A stretch of DNA of 64,000 bases from Leishmania donovani (Eukaryota > Euglenozoa > Kinetoplastea > Trypanosomatida > Trypanosomatidae). The position numbers and the translations under genes are program-made. The notes under the pieces were generated by a model. It was given only the letters and a program-made list of their open reading frames with translations. It did not search any database and was not told the DNA's origin. How positions within the stretch are numbered: position 1 is the stretch's first letter; every line of letters begins with the position of its first letter. The stretch is taken from assembly GCF_000227135.1 (NCBI RefSeq), contig NC_018263.1, positions 673,601 to 737,600 of the forward strand. The letters run 5' to 3'. Of this stretch, positions 21,103-31,001 are shown one piece after another.

Positions 21103-23958
21103 TCAGATAATGTCCGTGCCGTCTTGAGTGCTGGGACGTGCTCGAGCTGTCGGTGCTGCGTAGTCCTGCAACGGCGACTGATGACAGACGGTCGTGGCAG
21201 GCGGGGCCGACGCGTACGTCACGCGCTCCGTGGGAGGGCTCGGAAACCCTGGAGGGGCCCTCGGCGCGTGGGTTGGCAACGCAGCGAATTGATCGGTAGC
21301 GCCGGCAGATGCTACCGGTGCGCTCGCCGCGGGCTGCGCTGCCCCTGCTGGTGCTGCGAAAGACTGCGGAGGGGCGTGGTACGAATCGGCACTGTCACCT
21401 GCGGCCGTATTTGCGGGCTGCGGCGCTGACGCTGGTGGCGGAGGTGCTACACCCACCTCCGTCGCAGAGCGTTGTAGAGCGTTTTGCGTGGAAGATTCCG
21501 CTTCCGACATTGCCATCTTTACTGGAGCCGCCGGAACCGCGTGCACATCCACACTCATCTCGGCCGCGAGCTCTGCAACGCGTTCACGCAACAAATGCAT
21601 CAAGTCTTGCTGCGTCTCCTCATGCTCCACGTAGAAGGCAATCATGCGCTCCATCCCCGCAGCACGCCCTTTCATCTCCGAAACGAGCTGAATGCGCTCT
21701 GCCTCGCTCTTCTTCGCCGCACCGGAGACGGGCTGCGTCACCAACGCAAACATGGCCGTCGTGAGGTGCTCGCTGCACTTGAGCAGGTCCATCTCAACCT
21801 CCTTCTTCGACTCCCGCGAGGACTGCTCCAGCTCCAGCCTCCGGTTGCGCAGCGCCGCTAAGCTGATGTGTTTCTCCACCACGGTGATGTTCGCATCGAC
21901 GTGGGACAGCGTCACCTGCAGGTGCTGGAGGTGGGCCAGCTGACACAGGAACGCCTTTGAGTCTCGCAGCGTGTCGCTCGAGTCCATCTGCCGCATCAGC
22001 CTCATCAGTTGCCGGATGAGGTCGAGGCTGTGGTGCACCGCCTCCTCCGCAAACACCGAGAAGACAGAGAACTCTAGGGTCGGGTACAGCCAGTCGAGCA
22101 GCTTGAGCGCATGCACGACACCAGGAATGTAAAACATTCGCGTCTGGGCGGCGTCTCCGGTGGACGCTGCTGGCTCGGCGGTGTACGCATCGGTGCCACA
22201 GCGGAGGTAGACGCTGGCGATCTCGCGCGTCGGGGTGCAGCGCGACACCGTTTGTCGCAGGTACACGCTCGTGCGGAAGACGAGACGCTCCTGAGTGTCC
22301 TGGATCATACGCACCCACAGGTCCGACACGACTTGCGAGTCCTGGACGCCAGTGTTGTGGAGCAGGCTCACACGCTGAATGCTCTCGACTGTGCGGGACA
22401 GCTCGCCGACGTCGTCGATGCACAGCAGCCGAGAGCGAAACATGTAGTACACCTCCTCGGCAATGCTGGGCACAAGCCTCGGGAGAAGGTGGGAGACGAT
22501 GTCGTCTCTCAGCCACAGCCGCGCGAGCACATCCGACTCCGCAGCCAGGGAGCGCTGAAGCAGTCCACAGATGTGCTCGGCCAACTGCGGAAGTGTGTGC
22601 GCCTCCGCGACGCCGGAGAGCTGATGCCGAGCAGCGCCGGTGTCAGCCGGCGATTTCGCCCCCACAGCGGCAGCCGCAGCCGCGACGCTGCCGACAATTT
22701 TCGCGTCGGCCTGCGAGTTCCGCTGCGCGTCAAGGTAATACCATAGTGTGAGCCAGTAGCGCAGCAGCGGCACCACCACGCCAACGCGCGCTTCGCAGTA
22801 GGAGTTCATCACCTCCCGCATCCCAGGATCCGCCTCCAGTCGGCCGCCAGCGGTCAGCATCTCCTCCCCAAAAGCCTCCGCCCCGGAGTAGCCGAAGCCG
22901 CCCTGCCGCAGCTCGGCCATGCGCCGCAGTGACGTGAAGCTGTCTCCAGACTTCACAAATACGTCGTTCACGGCAGCGAGGAACTCTTCGAAAGAACCAG
23001 CCACGTCATGCGGGCGCAGCTGCAGCGGCGGCGCTGCTGTCGCGGGCATCGAAACCGTCGACGGCGACGTGGAGGCTCTGGTGAGAGGGCTGTCGCTGGG
23101 GATCGCGCTGTCCTCCTGCAGCACCTGCGTGGCAGCTCGAAAGGCGGGCGAGGCCAGCGTTTCGGCCTCCATGGTGCGAAACGACGTCCGCACCGCGTCC
23201 TTCAACGTCGCGCTGACCGTCTGCTGTGCCACGGCGAGCTTCATAGCGTACGGCTTGGCAGATTTGTACTGCGTGTTGGTGCAGAGGAACTCCATCTCCT
23301 TGGCGATGTCCTGCAGCAGTGTAGAGAAGCGCGCCGAGCCGGCTTTCAGAAAGGGGTTTCCTGCCTCCCTGCATAGGTCGTCGATGTGCGTGAAGTGCGC
23401 CAAGTTCTGCTCCAAGGCATCGCGGACAAGCTCCAGCTTCGCCTTGCGCACCATCATGGCAGAGGCGTTGTGGCTGAGATGATCGCTCTGCTTCTGCACC
23501 GACTCCGTCACGCGCTGCATCGCAGACACGCTGCTCCGCACCCGCTCCAGCACCTGATAGCAATTTCCCGCCTGTGTGGCGCCGCGCTGCACCCGCGCCT
23601 GCCACGTTAGCAAGTCGGGCACATGCTCCTCCACCACTCGCAGAGCAGATCGATGAAGTCGCTCATCCTGCTGTTGCTCGCTGAGCTGTGCCGAGTCGCC
23701 AGCGAAGTGCGACGCCGCGGTGCCTGCCGGATCGGCATAGGACGAACCTGTCGCCCCGGCGCCAGCAAGCGCAGGCGACCCTGGTGCACGCGTGAGAGCA
23801 GCAGCAATCGAGGCGCCGTCCCCCTCACCCGCCGTGAAGTGAGCCGGCACCGGAAGCGGATAGCGGAAGCGGTGGTGCAGTGGCACCAGCAGCAGCTCCA
23901 GCTGGCGCATAAGCGATGTCTCCTCGCCTGCGTCGCATGTGGTCGGCTTGGCCGCCAT
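21103..23958 (-). CDS. COG3: Conserved oligomeric Golgi complex subunit 3 (COG3/Sec34)
   Basis: A 951-residue protein matching the COG3/Sec34 family, a lobe A subunit of the COG tether that captures retrograde vesicles at the Golgi. The family N-terminal region is at about residues 100-255. It has a helical coiled-coil stretch (LERVRSSVSAMQRVTESVQK) and the characteristic EQNLAHFTHIDDLCREAGNP, then FSTLLQDIAKEMEFLCTN and YAMKLAVAQQTVSATL. The middle (to about 820) is helical, as in the family, with a segment KLLDWLYPTLEFSVFSVFAEEAV. The last 120 residues are Ala/Pro-rich low complexity that I would not expect in COG3. The start is the ATG at 23958; the frame continues upstream only to a GTG at 24145-24147. 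A good pyrimidine tract with AG is placed 105 bases upstream, and the leader contains a short upstream ORF. Confidence 0.88.
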   Translation of the reverse strand: MAAKPTTCDAGEETSLMRQLELLLVPLHHRFRYPLPVPAHFTAGEGDGASIAAALTRAPGSPALAGAGATGSSYADPAGTAASHFAGDSAQLSEQQQDERLHRSALRVVEEHVPDLLTWQARVQRGATQAGNCYQVLERVRSSVSAMQRVTESVQKQSDHLSHNASAMMVRKAKLELVRDALEQNLAHFTHIDDLCREAGNPFLKAGSARFSTLLQDIAKEMEFLCTNTQYKSAKPYAMKLAVAQQTVSATLKDAVRTSFRTMEAETLASPAFRAATQVLQEDSAIPSDSPLTRASTSPSTVSMPATAAPPLQLRPHDVAGSFEEFLAAVNDVFVKSGDSFTSLRRMAELRQGGFGYSGAEAFGEEMLTAGGRLEADPGMREVMNSYCEARVGVVVPLLRYWLTLWYYLDAQRNSQADAKIVGSVAAAAAAVGAKSPADTGAARHQLSGVAEAHTLPQLAEHICGLLQRSLAAESDVLARLWLRDDIVSHLLPRLVPSIAEEVYYMFRSRLLCIDDVGELSRTVESIQRVSLLHNTGVQDSQVVSDLWVRMIQDTQERLVFRTSVYLRQTVSRCTPTREIASVYLRCGTDAYTAEPAASTGDAAQTRMFYIPGVVHALKLLDWLYPTLEFSVFSVFAEEAVHHSLDLIRQLMRLMRQMDSSDTLRDSKAFLCQLAHLQHLQVTLSHVDANITVVEKHISLAALRNRRLELEQSSRESKKEVEMDLLKCSEHLTTAMFALVTQPVSGAAKKSEAERIQLVSEMKGRAAGMERMIAFYVEHEETQQDLMHLLRERVAELAAEMSVDVHAVPAAPVKMAMSEAESSTQNALQRSATEVGVAPPPPASAPQPANTAAGDSADSYHAPPQSFAAPAGAAQPAASAPVASAGATDQFAALPTHAPRAPPGFPSPPTERVTYASAPPATTVCHQSPLQDYAAPTARARPSTQDGTDII

Positions 23959-23998
23959 GAGAGTAAGAGCGCGTGTGACGACGGCTCTGTTTTCCTTT

Positions 23999-24058
23999 CT
24001 AGTGCCGTTTTCGGTCCTCGATCCGGAGAAGGGGCGAGAGACAAAACGAATCGCACAT
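23999..24058 (-). other. Upstream ORF of 19 codons in the predicted COG3 leader
   Basis: An ATG at 24058 opens a 19-codon frame that stops with TAG at 23999-24001, 40 bases before the COG3 ATG. It lies wholly downstream of the predicted splice acceptor at 24063-24064, so it should be present in the mature mRNA if that site is used. It could lower COG3 translation. This is a sequence observation; its use is untested. Confidence 0.45.
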
Positions 24059-24062
24059 GAGA

Positions 24063-24104
24063 CTGCGAGGAGGAGGGAGGGTAAGGAGAGATGGAGAGAG
24101 AGAC
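24063..24104 (-). promoter_or_regulatory. Predicted trans-splice signal for COG3
   Basis: The transcribed strand from 24104 to 24066 is an almost uninterrupted C/T run ending in CTCCTCCTCGCAG, with the AG at 24064-24063. This is among the clearest spliced-leader acceptor candidates in the window. Confidence 0.55.
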
Positions 24105-24791
24105 ACCGTGACGGAGCACGGCGGCGGGAGGGGAGGCGTGAGAACACTCAAGACAGAGAAGTGCACCGCTTCTTTTTTCCCTTCGCACCACCGCGCGCAG
24201 CAGAGATGGCAGGCGCAAGGTTTTTTTTTTGGGGGGGCCGAAGGGGAAGGAGTCAAGAAGCGAAGGCGGAAACGCACGAGAAGCATGAGGAAGAGCGGGG
24301 GAGAAGAAGGGCACTTGCCGTGCGCGGCGGAGCATGAGTTGATGCACACGGCTGATGAAGAAAGCACGAAGGTGCGCTAAAGAGGTGTAGGCGTCAGACG
24401 GTCGTCTGCGCATCATCGAACACCGTGCGGTGTGGGTGCGCACCGCAGACACAGCCGCACTATCCAGAGAGAAATGCGGCGCATCGATGGCGAATGAGAA
24501 GCTGCGAGGAAGGAAGGACGACGAAGACGGCAGCCATTGCCTCGTCTTCCTGCCTTCTTCACCGCCCGCATCCCGTATGTGCGTGCCGCTTTATGATGTG
24601 AAGGGCGCCTCCGGAGGCTCGCATACCGTGCAAGAAGGTGAACGAAGAGGGGGACAATGCGAAACGCACTAGACGAGGAAAAACCCCCCGCCCCACCCCC
24701 ACATACACACCCACACCCACACGCAAGCACGGCAATCAGCCAACAGCCCATGAACGCGCAAGAGCGCTTACCCAGGCACGGCTCCGTGAGT

Positions 24792-27700
24792 TCAAGCGAG
24801 GCACAAAGTAAAGCAGCGGAGCAGCTCCTTGTACATCTCTAAAAAGCGTGCCCTTGCGGCCGGGGCGTCGGCGGCAGTGTGTGGAAGCGCGAAAGATAGC
24901 GTGTCGCTACCGACAGCCCCCGATTGCAACATGGCCACATCCAGCTGGCCAGGACCGCGAAACAGACGCAGCAGCTCCGGCAGCATTCGTGCCCCACGCG
25001 TAGCCCATGACCGTTGTGCGTGCGCGAACCTCGTTACAAGCACGTCGCCGCTCGCCACAAGCATCAAGAAGAGTTCGTCGCTGAAGTTCGTCAGCGCGGC
25101 TGACGGCATCGACGAGCTCGCCATAAAGGGCATGGCGAACAGCATCCAAGCATCCACGGCAGCAGGCAGGCGCCACTCCGTCGTGGCAGCACACAGCTGG
25201 CGCACAGTCACGGCAAAGTCGTCCTGCAAGTTGCCGGCATCGACGCTGTGCTGGTGCACACGATCGGCGGCAGCCGCCAGCACCAGCAACTCCTCTGTCG
25301 AGAAGGCGCCTGGCGAATGTCGCAGGAGGCCGTGAAGCTCCGCCGCCGTCCACAGCCGCAGCAGCGCAGCGACGAGCATTTGTGTGTCGGCCGTCGCAGC
25401 CGAGATTGAGGGAGGCCACAAGTCGGTGCGGAGGAGACACGCAAGCAGCCGTATACACCGCCTCGCTTGCGCTGCCGGAGCGGCCGTAGTGGCAGCGTGC
25501 ACGAGTGTGGTTGGGTCACCGTCCGCGATCAAGCGAGCAAGCTTCAGGGGTGCGCACATGTAGACGTCAAGCTCGCGATCGCCGCGGACCAAGCACGGTG
25601 AGGCGTGAAGCGCATATCGACGGAGAGCAGCCCGCTCAGCGGCCGTCAAGGGAGGTGAAGGTGAGCGTGTGTGGGCCGTGAGGTCCGATGCGTACGTGTC
25701 GATGAACCTTGCAAGACGCGTCTGAGTCAGATGTGCGCAACTGACCGCTCGCTGCTCCGTGGTTGAGGCGGCGATAGGTGCAAAAAAATCCCGCGTCGCC
25801 TCTCGGCCGTATTGCAAGGAATGCAAGGCGGCAAATCGGGTGAGTTCCCAGCACGCGGGCAGGTGCAGCACGCCGGCGAACGCATCCCCCGCGGCTGCTG
25901 TCAACGCTCCTGGTTCACCGGCTTCAGTCGACGACGCGAACGCGCGGCGCAGCACCGTCCACAACGCCTGCGCCGACACACGTTGCTGCTCCGGCTGCCG
26001 AAGCTCCGATACGGCGTTGAGCAGCGCCATGGTGTGCTGCACAACCGTTCCGAGCGACAGAAGCTTCGCCTGAGAGGCGAGTCTGCGAACGGCGAGTACC
26101 ACGAAAGCGTCGTATGTCGCTGGCGGCGGCGCGTGAAAGAAGCGCAGGGCCTTTACCACACCCACCAAGTCCGCCACCGCGGCCGTCCGCGAAAGAGACA
26201 TAAAGGCGTCCTTGGTGCGCACGAATGCGTCCAGGCGGAGCAGCGTGTTCTCCGCCAAACGCTGCAACGGCTCCTGCGCCGCCGCCTTGTTCGAGGCACC
26301 TCCGCGGCCAGAATCCCAGTCCCTGTGCGGTGTCGACCGCAGCTCCACATACGTGTCTGGACTGGTGCAGCCAGATCGGCACAGCCCGTGCAGCAGTGTG
26401 TAGCATTGCCGCAGCTCGCACTGATTCATCTTCGACGCCACGGCGGTGGCAAGCGCGCTCAGCAGGCGGCTGTTCCACGCGCCTAGCTGCGTCAAGGCGC
26501 GAATGAGCAGTGACAGTTCCAAGGGGTCGAGCCGGTCAGCGCAGCCGCGCAGCTCCGGCAACACGCTGTACAGCATCTCCGGGTGCGGGTGATCGACTGT
26601 CTCGAAGGCCCGCAAGAGCATCAGGAGGTGCTTTGGGTTCTGCACCAAGGCATGACCTGGCGCAGTTGTGAGCCGCCCGCCGTAGTCCTCTGTGGCTGTC
26701 TCGCCCGACACATTTGCAGAGACGCTCGAAGAGAGCTGCTGCTGTTGCTGTCTGGCGAGAGCCACAATCGTGTCGCCCAGCAGTCCCAGAATGTCATGGA
26801 CTGCTTGGTCAAGAGTGGCAGTGAAAAGGTTTGCCGGCGAGTCGTCGACGAGAAGCGATGGCTCCACATCATCCTCGAGCACTTTGCTCTCCAACTCGGA
26901 CAGAACCGCTGCTCCGGCGTCATCCACCGCGGCCAAGCTGCCGTCCAGAACATCGCCCTCTGCGTCCGGCACTTCGTCGGGGACGGTCGGCGCCGTTGCG
27001 GGTATGCTGCTGACTCGCTTCGTCGAGCCGACGCGGCGGTGCACCAGTCGATAAATCTGTGCCATCACGTTGGCGGTTGTGCTGAGCAGCTCCAGCGGCA
27101 TCGGCGGCGGGCTACCGCCATCCAACTCGGCCCACCACGTTTCGGAGAGCGTGGCCTCCGTCGCGTAAGCTTCCGCCACAGAATGGGCAACCTCGAGGTA
27201 GGACTCTAGCGCACTTACCTGGGCTTCTCGCCAGGTTGTGCTCTGCATCGCCGCGTCGCCTTCCGCCGCGCCGCGAGACGGCCGCAGCGACCCGAAGTAG
27301 GACACGAGTGACCGCCCCAAGTCCGCGGTGCGGCGCAGCTTCGTGACCGCCTCCGCGTACGCTCGTGCCGTCCCGCGCGCGGTCGAGGGCGACTCCTCCC
27401 CGCCGACCACGCCCAAACGCCCCTCCCGGAGCTCACTGCATTGGGCGGCAAAGGCCTCCAAAAAAATGACCGGGGGCACGGTCCGCGCCAGGTGGGCCGA
27501 GCGAGACGCATCCATGATAGTTTTGCAGTTCTCCAAGCTGAGCGTAAGCGCTGCAGCAGCCTCTGGTCCCGCGGCCTCGCCCCTCGAGGCGACAGCAAGC
27601 CCGGCTGCGCAGCGGGCCCACACGGCGCGCATGAACTCCTGTGCCACTGACCGGGGCAGCACGCCTGCAGTGCACAGGGAAGACGTGACGCTGGCAAGCG

Positions 27701-30296
27701 CACCCAGTTCTACGCCCTTGCATTTGGGTGCCATTTTCGCCGCCTGTGCGGCGAAGACGGTAGCCAGCTCCAGCTCCTTTCGCGTCCACGCTCGCGCTCG
27801 CGCGCGCGCGACGGCGGTGCTTGTCTTGGTGCTCTTTAGCTTCTTCCGTGCTCCCTCGTCGCTGTCGACTACGGCACCAGCCGCTGCACCCTTGTCCAGC
27901 AGCCGACGGCGCAACAGCGAACACGCCAGCACCAGATCCTTCGGGGTAGCAGCCTCGCGGATGAGCTTGGTAAGATCACGTGACATACCGCTTAGCAAGG
28001 CAGTAGCGCGTCGCACCTCGACGACAGAGGCCTCCTTCCTGGTCTCCTGCGTGGTGGAATTTGTGCGCTGTGCCCACGTGTGCTCTCGCTGCTGAGCAGC
28101 GTACCGCACAAACCGTTGGACGGCGTCTCCCGTCACTACACGCAGGCGGATCGCTGCTGAAGCGGGGGACGGCGTGTCGGCACTGCCTTGCATGGCCGGC
28201 ACGAGCAGTGGCTCGACCTTGTTGAAGAAGTCCGCGCACTGCGGAGCGGATAGCTGCACAAAGTGGGTCAGCAGCTGCGCTGCATCCGCGGCGGAAAGAC
28301 GCGGGGGTACCGCTGGATCACCAGGGGTCTCAATGTCGCCGGCCAGGACAATGGCGCGCTGAACGCACTGCGACACAACACGTGAAGTCGTGCAGAAGCG
28401 GTACCGCACCCCTTCAGCACCGCGGGTGCGTGCTCCGTGAACCGGTGAGGACGTGAGACCGTCTGCTCGGCCCTCTGACGTCTTCCATGCGACGCCTGAG
28501 TAGGCCAGTTGAGCACCGTCACCCGCCAGATCCTCGTCAAGCACCGCTGCATTTTCAACTGCGTGACCTGCAGCACCGCCACGCTGCGGCGAGCGATTCC
28601 GCTCCTCGAAACGAGCAAGGGACGCCACAAAGGGCACAAGTTGGCTTGCGCCAACGACGTGCATTTGCTCCCCGAAGCGCTGGGATAGAAGCTCGACTAT
28701 GTCGGCGCTGACCGTCACCCCCGGAACCTCCTCCCAGCGAGAAAGGCTCGAAAGAAGAACGCCGCAGTCCGACGCGCGGAGCTGCAGGGCGTGCGTCTCT
28801 CGCAAGAGAAATAAAGCGGGACGAAAGGCAGCCTGAATAGAGAGCAGCAGCGGTGCTGGGAGAGCAGACGGCCGCTTCTGTCGCACCTTGTTCACGACCT
28901 GCGCGGCATCGCTGAGATCTTTGACTGTGGCTGAGGCCAGTGCCCCGGGCAGTGCCTGCAGACCGTAGGAAAGCGCTAGGTCCACATGGGTGGGTTCAAT
29001 GCTGGTCTGCAAGCCCACCTGAATGAGCTCCACCACATCCGTCACCCGCACGTTCGCGGCAGTCGCCCCCGTTGCCAAGGTGGTACTGCTCGCAGCGGCG
29101 ACAGTCGCACCGCCACCTCCGCCGGTCAACTCCAGGGTGCGCTGTGTCAAGGGAAGCAAGGCACGGTAGCACAGGAGAAGGCGCCGCGATGCGGTCTCCG
29201 CTTGAGCACGAGAGACCCCCAGTGTGGGGGCTACCAACGCGTACATCTTTTCGAGCCCATGGAGGCACTGAATCCACTGCAGCACGTCGGACGGGGACAG
29301 GTGCGCCATCGCCGCAAAAGCCTCATCGGGGCCGGTGCCACGGCAGCGGTCGCTCTGGCGCCTGAGCGCTGCCGCACACGCCTCGGCAACCCTCAGCATC
29401 TTATCCAGCTCTTCGGCCGTCGCATCTGACTTCGCTGCCGTGTGCACCTCCGAAGGCAATGATGTGAGCGAGTCCTTCGACTTGCTGCCGAGCCGCAGAC
29501 TGGACCACTTCGCCACCATACCCATGGCGGACGTAATGGCCACCAGATGCTGCTGCACGGCAGCCGTAGCATCGCTGGGGGCGTTGTTTGCCGACTCCGC
29601 TGCTGACTCAAGTGAGGTGGAGGCCACGTCTTGCAGCGCAAGCAGGAGAGGCTCGTAAAGCTCCTCGAGTACAAACGCCACCCCAGCCGTCCGTCCATCG
29701 CCCAAGTTGAGCAAGGGCATGCATAGCGACATCACCTGCCGAGGAGTTTGCAGCGACTCCTTGTTGAGCTTGATCCAATGAAGGGCGTGCTGCACGCGAG
29801 GGAAGGTAGTCGAGGCGCCAAAGGCTGCGGCAATGTTGAGCAGCTTTCCGATCTCTGACCCGTACATAGGGGAGCTTTTCGGCACATCCGAAAGATTATC
29901 ACGGCAGCGCACCTCACCGTTAAGAAGCCGCAGCGCCTCGGTGCAGAGGATGATGGCGGTTTGAAGAACAGACGAAGCGGTGGAGCCGCCAGTGTCACCG
30001 CTGCCCTCTTGACCGACCGAATCGTCCCCATCGATCTGACCTGCTGCCCGAGAAGTGGAGGGTGCAGGCGTCCTCAGTGCTGGCTGCAGTTGGTACCGCG
30101 CCAACACAGCTGCGATCGCCTGCTGCTGTTGGGCGTGTCGCAGTCGATGGAACTGATTACGCATACGCACCAACGAACCGAGAACAGAAGAAGAACGAGT
30201 GGCCGAGAAAGACGGCGTGTGTGCTGCCTGTGAGTGCTGTTGAGCGCCAGACGTTCGGGAGTAGTTCCCGAGCAGACGCACTGAGGCACGGTTCAT
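24792..30296 (-). CDS. Large helical-repeat protein, probably mitochondrial
   Basis: A 1834-residue protein that I do not recognise by name. The start is the ATG at 30296; the frame upstream contains no further ATG. The N-terminus (MNRASVRLLGNYSRTSG and on) is rich in Arg, Ser and Gln with almost no acidic residues for about 70 residues, which fits a mitochondrial targeting sequence. Much of the chain is built from leucine-rich helical pairs, for example ELSLLIRALTQLGAWNSRLL followed by ELRQCYTLLHGLCRSG, and DLVGVVKALRFFHAPPPATYDAF. This pattern resembles the helical repeats of FASTK, OPR or PPR-type organellar RNA-binding proteins, which are numerous in kinetoplastid mitochondria. No terminal RAP domain is visible. 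Low-complexity Ala/Ser/Thr insertions separate the blocks. A role in mitochondrial RNA or ribosome biology is an inference from the fold pattern. Coding status is certain. Confidence 0.82.
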   Translation of the reverse strand: MNRASVRLLGNYSRTSGAQQHSQAAHTPSFSATRSSSVLGSLVRMRNQFHRLRHAQQQQAIAAVLARYQLQPALRTPAPSTSRAAGQIDGDDSVGQEGSGDTGGSTASSVLQTAIILCTEALRLLNGEVRCRDNLSDVPKSSPMYGSEIGKLLNIAAAFGASTTFPRVQHALHWIKLNKESLQTPRQVMSLCMPLLNLGDGRTAGVAFVLEELYEPLLLALQDVASTSLESAAESANNAPSDATAAVQQHLVAITSAMGMVAKWSSLRLGSKSKDSLTSLPSEVHTAAKSDATAEELDKMLRVAEACAAALRRQSDRCRGTGPDEAFAAMAHLSPSDVLQWIQCLHGLEKMYALVAPTLGVSRAQAETASRRLLLCYRALLPLTQRTLELTGGGGGATVAAASSTTLATGATAANVRVTDVVELIQVGLQTSIEPTHVDLALSYGLQALPGALASATVKDLSDAAQVVNKVRQKRPSALPAPLLLSIQAAFRPALFLLRETHALQLRASDCGVLLSSLSRWEEVPGVTVSADIVELLSQRFGEQMHVVGASQLVPFVASLARFEERNRSPQRGGAAGHAVENAAVLDEDLAGDGAQLAYSGVAWKTSEGRADGLTSSPVHGARTRGAEGVRYRFCTTSRVVSQCVQRAIVLAGDIETPGDPAVPPRLSAADAAQLLTHFVQLSAPQCADFFNKVEPLLVPAMQGSADTPSPASAAIRLRVVTGDAVQRFVRYAAQQREHTWAQRTNSTTQETRKEASVVEVRRATALLSGMSRDLTKLIREAATPKDLVLACSLLRRRLLDKGAAAGAVVDSDEGARKKLKSTKTSTAVARARARAWTRKELELATVFAAQAAKMAPKCKGVELGALASVTSSLCTAGVLPRSVAQEFMRAVWARCAAGLAVASRGEAAGPEAAAALTLSLENCKTIMDASRSAHLARTVPPVIFLEAFAAQCSELREGRLGVVGGEESPSTARGTARAYAEAVTKLRRTADLGRSLVSYFGSLRPSRGAAEGDAAMQSTTWREAQVSALESYLEVAHSVAEAYATEATLSETWWAELDGGSPPPMPLELLSTTANVMAQIYRLVHRRVGSTKRVSSIPATAPTVPDEVPDAEGDVLDGSLAAVDDAGAAVLSELESKVLEDDVEPSLLVDDSPANLFTATLDQAVHDILGLLGDTIVALARQQQQQLSSSVSANVSGETATEDYGGRLTTAPGHALVQNPKHLLMLLRAFETVDHPHPEMLYSVLPELRGCADRLDPLELSLLIRALTQLGAWNSRLLSALATAVASKMNQCELRQCYTLLHGLCRSGCTSPDTYVELRSTPHRDWDSGRGGASNKAAAQEPLQRLAENTLLRLDAFVRTKDAFMSLSRTAAVADLVGVVKALRFFHAPPPATYDAFVVLAVRRLASQAKLLSLGTVVQHTMALLNAVSELRQPEQQRVSAQALWTVLRRAFASSTEAGEPGALTAAAGDAFAGVLHLPACWELTRFAALHSLQYGREATRDFFAPIAASTTEQRAVSCAHLTQTRLARFIDTYASDLTAHTRSPSPPLTAAERAALRRYALHASPCLVRGDRELDVYMCAPLKLARLIADGDPTTLVHAATTAAPAAQARRCIRLLACLLRTDLWPPSISAATADTQMLVAALLRLWTAAELHGLLRHSPGAFSTEELLVLAAAADRVHQHSVDAGNLQDDFAVTVRQLCAATTEWRLPAAVDAWMLFAMPFMASSSMPSAALTNFSDELFLMLVASGDVLVTRFAHAQRSWATRGARMLPELLRLFRGPGQLDVAMLQSGAVGSDTLSFALPHTAADAPAARARFLEMYKELLRCFTLCLA

Positions 30297-30965
30297 TGCG
30301 GCTGCCGCCCCTGCAAGGGCACTGTCGGGAACACACACACACACGCTCAGTCAGCAGTCTCCCTGATCGTTGTGAACGAGTGGCGTACGCCGGTTTGGTT
30401 GTCCCCCTCCCCTCTCTTTCGCGCGAGTGTGTATGGGTGGCTTATTGTGCACCTCGTTTTTTCTTCCTTCCTCACACTTGCTCGAAGGTGGTGATGCGCG
30501 CGTACGCATGGTTTCGTGGAAGCAGAGTAGTGAGGGATGTCGCGCAGTTGCACAAAACGAGAGGGCGACGAGTGCGACCGCACCAAGAGGCAGAAACCGA
30601 GAAAAAAAAAGAATGAGAGAAATCGGGTCGACAACGATAGGCAGTAGCAAAGCAGATCGAGGAAGGGAGGGAGAGCGAGTGCGAAGCGTCCATGGGTTCA
30701 TGGTCCGTGCAACGGGAGTGACTGTCCTGAGGCTGGAGATAGGAAGAAGACAAAACGGAACGGCAGTGACGGTCGCCACCAGCTGGAGAGAGAGACACGA
30801 GAGGAGGGGAGGTGATGCCCATGCCTGCCGCGCGTTCCCGCAGCATCGCACGTGAGCAGATGCCGATGTGGAGTGCAGAAAGGGCACAAGAGGGAAAAGG
30901 GCAGAAAAGCGTGCTGTTCCGCCCTTCGCTGGCCTGCTTTGCCGCCCCCCAACCACCACCACCAG

Positions 30966-31001
<36 letters not shown>

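Larger units (their letters stand above)
23959..24791. other. Intergenic region between the helical-repeat gene and COG3
   Basis: About 830 bases. It contains the COG3 leader, upstream ORF and splice signal, and a T10G7 homopolymer pair at 24221-24237 (C7A10 on the transcribed strand). A CA-rich stretch lies near 24700-24720, in the 3' flank of the upstream gene. No gene is seen. Confidence 0.6.

Noticed and set aside
23959..24147. 63-codon in-frame extension upstream of COG3
   Set aside because: The codon at 24145-24147 is GTG and the stretch spans the predicted splice acceptor, so it would not be in the mRNA.
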